Below are positions 58,980 to 64,000 of a stretch of 64,000 nucleotides of DNA, piece by piece. Numbering within the stretch: position 1 is the first letter of the stretch; each line of letters starts with the position of its first letter. This DNA comes from Gordionus sp. m RMFG-2023 (Eukaryota; Nematomorpha; Gordioida; Chordodea; Parachordodidae): the NCBI RefSeq assembly GCF_954871325.1, contig NC_088777.1, positions 35,441,366 to 35,505,365 of the forward strand, in the 5' to 3' direction. A model generated the notes under the pieces. The model had not been told where the DNA came from and did no database searches. It saw nothing but the letters and a program-made list of their open reading frames with translations. A program made the translations under genes and the position numbers.

Positions 58980-59231
58980 TGTTATGAATTCAGATTCAAC
59001 TCATACTTATTCAAATAATATTTTTGTTATGAATTCAAATTCAACTTTTTATTTTTCGTAATTCAACTTATATTACTTTTTATTTTTCGTAACCTTACTT
59101 TTTGTTTTTTTGTTTAATCATATATATTCTAATTTTATATAGTATATATATAGTTGTAAAAAAGAGAAAAAGTAGTTAATAATAATAAAATATATTTTTA
59201 CTTACTCGCACGTTTATCATGATTCTCTTCA
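58980..59231 (+). repeat. 3' LTR
   Basis: A 252-bp repeat with the same TG...CA termini, preceded by the purine tract and followed by the TAAAT target copy. Confidence 0.92.
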
Positions 59232-59236
59232 TAAAT

Positions 59237-60380
59237 AAATTTGATTTCTTATAAAAACGCATAAATATTCAAAATTTTATATATTATTTTATTTGAATAA
59301 AATGGGTTGTTAAGAGCATTTATAAATGTTTAAACCCTACAAGACTTATCATTCTTTATAGTGTGAGTTATTTCTTTTCCACAGTATGGTCACTTGGAGG
59401 GGGCGAGCAGGTGCTAGAATCCCTGAAAAATTTGAATAGCCCCTTGATAGCCCCCTGAACAATTTCTTTTATAATTCTATTAAGTATTATATATAGGTTT
59501 GATATTATTATTTAAAAATTAATAAGACTACTTAAATATTTATTAAATAAGTGCTATTTTAATTATTAGATTAGATTAATGCATATAAATTATATTTTCA
59601 CTATGGTTTAAAACCCAATTCTGTGTTAAAAATGGAGTATCAATATTACTCATAATGTTTAAATATCAATTTAGCATTGAAAGTTGATGCTTAATTGATT
59701 TTTATTATTTAAATTATTTATAACCCTAATTAAATAAATATAATCATTTATTAATTTATTGTATTTAGACGATTTCAAAATTGCTAATCAAATATATTAT
59801 TTATTTTTAAATTTAATTACCATGCCTCTTCCTAAAAATATTTCCAACGTCCAAATAAGTATAAGAAATTTATTTATAAAAAGTAAGTAGACATATAGTT
59901 GATAACTTTCTATTATATAGAATTTGTAAAATATTAGGTAAAATACCACTTTTATAGACATATTTGACAGTTATAGAATATCCCTTTTATTCGTGCTAAG
60001 CTAAAATATATATATAGCCCACCAATTGTTTCAAAATTTTGCACAATATTACAAAATTTAACCCCCTATTAAAATGGATTTATATCATACACATGATTAA
60101 AACAATATTTTTTAATAAAATAAATAAATGATGTTTATAAAACATTTAAAAAATCTCTTTAAAATTCGCCATATTAAGATTTTATTTGTATACTTGTATT
60201 CATTTTCCCAAACGGATATTTTCATATTTCTAAAACTATTAAATTTGGTAAGCCAATATTTTATATATATATTGCTTATATATTAATTTGAATATGTATC
60301 TCATTTTTTTATATGTAATATATCCTATTTTTAATTATTATATTATTTATAATGGGTTTCAATGAATCCCACCATGCAGA
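59237..60380. other. AT-rich DNA, no gene seen
   Basis: A fragment near 59395-59455 with AGGGGGCG and GATAGCCCCCTG resembles the MITE at 18705, but its ends are not definable. Otherwise nothing is recognised. Confidence 0.4.
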
Positions 60381-60384
60381 ATAC

Positions 60385-61430
60385 CGTCAAATGATGAAAG
60401 TGATATTAGTTCCGATTATATTGATGAATCCTTTGACTCAGAAGATAAAATGCCTCTTGTAAATTTTTTATATACTCCCAAATTGGGAAAATGATCCTCA
60501 TTTAATTCCTGAACCACCTATTGAATTTATAAGCCTTATGGGCCAATTGAGATAGAGAATGATTTATGCTTGTGAGTGGCACAGAAAATTCAAGACAAAA
60601 AGTTATACCTAACCTTTAAAGCAGATAAAAAAAAATGGTTAGAGGCAAGCATGATTGGATGATAAATAAAGATGGCATCGTTGTCATTAAATGAATTGAT
60701 AAACGATCTGTTCAGCTTTTATCAAATTATCATAAACCAGCTGATGTAGTGGAGATTGAAAAAAAGCAGAAGGATGGCAGTATAGTTAATCAAAATAAGA
60801 ATTGTGTTGATGTTTTTGATCAATTAAAATCATGAAATGAATAGAAAAATAACAAATGGTATTAAAAAAAATCCATTGTTTCATTGATGCAGCTATTATT
60901 ATTTTATTAAAATTATACTAAATTATATTTTAGCCATAGTTAACTCATTGCAATATATATATATATAAATATACCTATGAAAGACTTTAGAAGGGAACTA
61001 ATAACTGGTATACTGGCAGAAAGAATAGTTTATATAGACAGCTTACCAGCGGAACCCAGCCATCCAACACCATCTAATAAAAAGAAAGTGTCCTGGGGGA
61101 TTAGGAGATATTGACAGAAATATCGTTTTGCGTGTTCAAACTTGAATGTACAGAACGACCAATTTCATCAACTTTATTAATGGAAAAATATGCAGTAGTT
61201 CTGTCGTGGCCTTTAAAACAATACTTACGACCGTTTTATGGTTGAGTTAACATTGTCGTTCATGATTCTATTTTAGAAAGGGATACCAATGCTGGCATTG
61301 ACAGAAATATCGTTTTGCGTGTTCAAACTTGAATGTACAGTACGGCCAATTTTATCAACTTTATTAATGGAATTATATGCAGTAGTTCTATCGTGGCCTT
61401 TATAACAATACTTACGACCGTTTTAATCCC
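60385..61430 (+). pseudogene. piggyBac-type transposase relic
   Basis: The plus strand keeps scattered blocks of a PGBD/piggyBac transposase. An acidic N-terminal block reads DESDISSDYIDESFDSED (about 60393). Later come the core block HDWMINKDGIVVIKW, DKRSVQLLSNYHKPA, then VDVFDQLKS (about 60800) and FIDAAIIILL. A C-terminal block reads FRRELITGIL (about 60980). Many stops, frame changes and a large deletion in the catalytic core make it dead. Two segments coding in the opposite direction, similar to the family's C-terminal zinc-ribbon region (KYCFKGHDRTTAYF), follow at 61111-61238 and 61299-61425. TTAA target sites could not be assigned. Confidence 0.7.
61111..61425 (-). repeat. Tandem duplicate of a piggyBac-like ~128-bp segment
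   Basis: Copies at 61111-61238 and 61299-61425 are about 95% identical, start 188 bp apart and share TTGACAGAAATATCGTTTTG. Their minus-strand reading contains RKYCFKGHDRTTAYF. The orientation is opposite to the transposase blocks just upstream, so a local inversion or a second inserted copy is implied. Confidence 0.7.
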
Positions 61431-61459
61431 AAGGCATAGGCATATCATCTTTATTAGGA

Positions 61460-63350
61460 CGTAATGTGTTTTGTACACTTCTTTGTTAATCCGTCATCAC
61501 TTTCATCTACAACCCTAAATGATATAAAATTATACATTAATTATTTCATCTCCAGACGACCGCCCAGATTTATTTTGTCGCTTTTCCATCAAAAATTTAA
61601 ATGTCAACAAGGATTTGCTCTTAATTTTATCAAATACATAATAAATAATCCTCATTATTTTTTAAAAAAATTATCCTAAATTTATATGTCAATAAAAAAT
61701 ATATAAATAATTTGCATATAAGTTTCATTAGTGTTTAATGGCATTTTTGTAATTTAAATAGACAACATTTTTTTTTTACTTAACATAAAAGATATATATC
61801 CCTTATCAAATTCTTTGACAAATAATTTCAGAAATGCAAGACATACATTAAATTTATCTGAAAAATAACAATAACCCTATATAATAAACAACATATTTTT
61901 TAGATATAATTTTAATTGATCATATTACAAAAAAGTATAAAAGTCGGTTATTTTTATTTTATTTGTCATGATTCTCTAATAAGTCGTTGACCAGTCCTTC
62001 CCAGTTTCCCTTAATAAGGAATTTACATGTTTTTTTTCCATGACTAATTGGTAAATCAGATATTTCCCGTTCATGTGATGATATTAAAAATTTAACTATC
62101 TCCGAGGCGGAAAAAAATTTTCAAAATTATAATGGGTAGGACTGGGCTTGGAACCTCAAAATTAATACTTTTACAAATTATTAAGGGTTGAGCTGGGCTT
62201 GATAAACTTTTTTAAAATTATAAGATCTTGGATGCTTCATAATATTGTGAACTTGAACCTGGCATGACATCTATCGTAAAAAATGAATATAAATCTCATT
62301 CCCCGTCATTTTTGACGGGCTTTCTACTAGTATTTTTTAAAATTAAAAAGAAATTATATGAAATTTTTACTATATATTTTTATTATTTTCAATAAAAAAT
62401 TTTACCTGTGTAAAATCGGACTTTTCATATTTAATTTCTGTGCTTGAAAGGGATATATTAAAGTTAATATTTTAATAAACTTTACTGATCAATACCTTTG
62501 ATTATAAATATAAGCAACAATTTGCATTCAATTCTTTAACGCCATTTATTTATTTTGAATAAAAAAATATTATTTGAAACACTGTTTTGAGTTAAATTTT
62601 TAATACGAGTATATTTTTGTTATTATTACAAACTACTATTATTTTAAGATATAATATACCAAGTAGAGGTGGTGCGACATGATAATAAAATCTTAATTGC
62701 TTTCATCATATCACTCTGGTCCTTATTTTCTAGTTACTAAATGATTTATTTCTAATATGGCATCCTTACCGTGTTAATAACTCATGGCTTTAATATATTT
62801 GCATAATTATTTCTTCTATAGATATTAAGTGTTTTATTTTATCAATTTATCTAACATAATAAACATTGATACAAATTACATCGTGAGTATCATGGCTATG
62901 ACTGCAAATTAACCAGCATCTACTATTTGTGTGGCTATGTAATTTAAAATTATTACCTGCAGAAAAGCATTTGATTGCATAATTTAGATGAGCAACAATG
63001 GCCAACTGTCTAATCGTCTTAATATCATTAAAAATGGAAGATAATCTATTAGAAATTAAATATCTCACAATAATTTTCTCGATTATATCTGTTTCCATAA
63101 CATTTAAGGGATATAGTTTTATGATTTGGATTAGTCGTTTATATTCTTTTCTTCAAGAATTATTGATTCGGTATGGCCTACAAATTTTTCCTTATTATCT
63201 ATAAAACATTGTCTAAAATGGTAATACATTATATAATTTTTTAGTTGAGCTCCCTGAGATTTTAAAGTCTAGTGACGACCCTGCTTTTTCATGGAATTTA
63301 AATGGAAAATTAAGTTAATACCAATAATCTTTTAAAAACAGCAAAAGATG
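61460..63350. other. AT-rich DNA, no gene seen
   Basis: Overlapping frames on opposite strands at 62847-63204 show no family motif. A fragment near 63247-63285 (GAGCTCCCTGAGATT then TAGTGACGACCCTG) resembles the right end of the MITE at 18705. Confidence 0.4.
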
Positions 63351-63357
63351 CTGCACA

Positions 63358-64000
63358 CAGGGATGTGAACCCAAACCCGGACCTTGAACCCTCCTGAACC
63401 CTTGTATTTTGGCTGAACCTGAACTCGGACTTTTTTTAAAAGTGGAGGGTGCAAGGGTTCTAGGTGTCGTATAAATTTTATTAACTTTTTTTGTGAAATC
63501 ATTTATTTTATCTTCGCGTTTTTCTTTAAATTTACTTCCTGGACTTCCATTTTATTTAGAGATTGATATCATTAGTATAGGTAATAATATTTTATTATGT
63601 AAATTTTTTAATATGCTATGTTATAGAAATACGTTGATTATTTTTAAAGTGAATTGTGTAATATTATTTTAATTTAAATGATAATGCACAACACGTTCGT
63701 CCTCTGTATGTTGCTTGAACGATTATTAAGTTTGAAAGATTTCTGTAATGAATTTATTATAAGAGCATGTGAAGTCATTTTGTCGGAAGATGATTTTGCC
63801 AAAAAGGACCTTACTGGTGTATTAATTCCTTTAAAAATAACAATATTAAGATTACAATCAGAACAATTATGTTTATTTGATTTTTATGGCCGATTAGATT
63901 TAGAAAAATTTACAGTCCTTTTTATACGAAATATTAGTAAACATAAAAATTCGAGAGCAACAATATTTGCAAAATAGTGTTGTATACGCTTCTATATATT
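63358..64000 (+). mobile_element. Second copy of the CAGGGATGTGAACC hAT family, inverted, cut by the window end
   Basis: It starts with CAGGGATGTGAACCC and then GTATTTTGGCTGAACC, matching the complement of the 26783 end of the first copy. The leader matches that copy up to its TTCGCGTTTTTCTT and AGTCC blocks, then jumps to the middle of the transposase. About 1.9 kb including the BED finger is missing. The element runs off the window. Confidence 0.8.
63678..64000 (+). pseudogene. hAT transposase fragment, partial
   Basis: The frame MIMHNTFVLCMLLERLL with ACEVILSEDDF and GVLIPLKITILRLQ matches the first copy's transposase at 20140-19928. After about 63910 the similarity continues in another frame (NIKIREQQYLQNSVVYASIY) to the window edge. 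It lacks the N-terminus and is frame-shifted, so it is dead. Confidence 0.8.

Larger units (their letters stand above)
54081..59231 (+). mobile_element. Ty3/Gypsy LTR retrotransposon, broken
   Basis: A full-length but broken element of about 5.15 kb. LTRs are at 54081-54334 and 58980-59231. A 5-bp target duplication, TAAAT, lies at 54076-54080 and 59232-59236. A primer-binding-site-like TGGTGCTCC follows the 5' LTR and a purine tract, AGAAGAAGGAGAA, precedes the 3' LTR. Parts in order: gag-like region with an Asn-rich low-complexity stretch (about 54.8-55.7 kb), aspartic protease with DTGS (about 55.9 kb), reverse transcriptase with YIDD (about 56.2-56.8 kb), RNase H (about 56.9-57.3 kb) and integrase with zinc-binding and D-D-E core regions (about 57.5-58.5 kb). 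That order is typical of Ty3/Gypsy. No envelope-like region is seen. A handful of interruptions, roughly four or five, make it a fossil. LTR identity of about 98% suggests a fairly recent insertion. Confidence 0.93.

Noticed and set aside
62847-63204. Overlapping frames on both strands
   Set aside because: No recognisable motif, no splice context and typical AT-rich composition.

Overview
The window is very AT-rich, intron-rich DNA from an animal genome. Evidence is a spliced protein disulfide-isomerase (PDI) gene with 11 coding exons, a secreted C-type-lectin/chitin-binding giant protein, and many hAT-type elements, a Ty3/Gypsy element, a piggyBac relic and a LINE-like relic. The chitin-binding (peritrophin-like) module points to an invertebrate, possibly an arthropod or other ecdysozoan. 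I cannot name the species.

Layout. 1-0.77 kb: plain AT-rich DNA. 0.77-7.36 kb: a giant fold-back element whose two arms are inverted arrays of a ~300-bp unit. 7.4-13 kb: AT-rich with relic repeats. 14.3-15.04 kb (+): two candidate exons of a coiled-coil protein. 17.1-17.6 and 27.1-27.6 kb: a diverged direct duplication. 19.12-26.78 kb: a BED-finger hAT transposon with an exact 8-bp target duplication. Inside it, 22.28-26.71 kb, sits a second fold-back element with its own exact 8-bp duplication. 28.35-52.15 kb (-): the complete PDI gene (545 codons, two CGHC active sites, C-terminal HTEL). Its introns hold a hAT transposon (31.10-34.03 kb), three copies of one short palindromic MITE family, two other non-autonomous hAT-like elements, a LINE-like relic, and, antisense in the 13.7-kb first intron, a single-exon gene for a 2273-residue secreted protein (40.43-47.25 kb). 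54.08-59.23 kb: a Ty3/Gypsy LTR retrotransposon with 5-bp target duplication and nearly identical LTRs, broken inside. 60.4-61.4 kb: a piggyBac relic. 63.36 kb to the end: a second, inverted, internally deleted copy of the 19-27 kb hAT family.

Only the PDI gene and the antisense giant-protein gene look like intact host genes. PDI should act in the ER on secreted disulfide-containing proteins. The giant protein is itself predicted to be secreted, with a lectin-like domain, furin-type sites and a chitin-binding tail; any functional link between the two is inference from position only. The dominant theme is layered insertion, readable from target duplications, and two unrelated fold-back elements that share one architecture.
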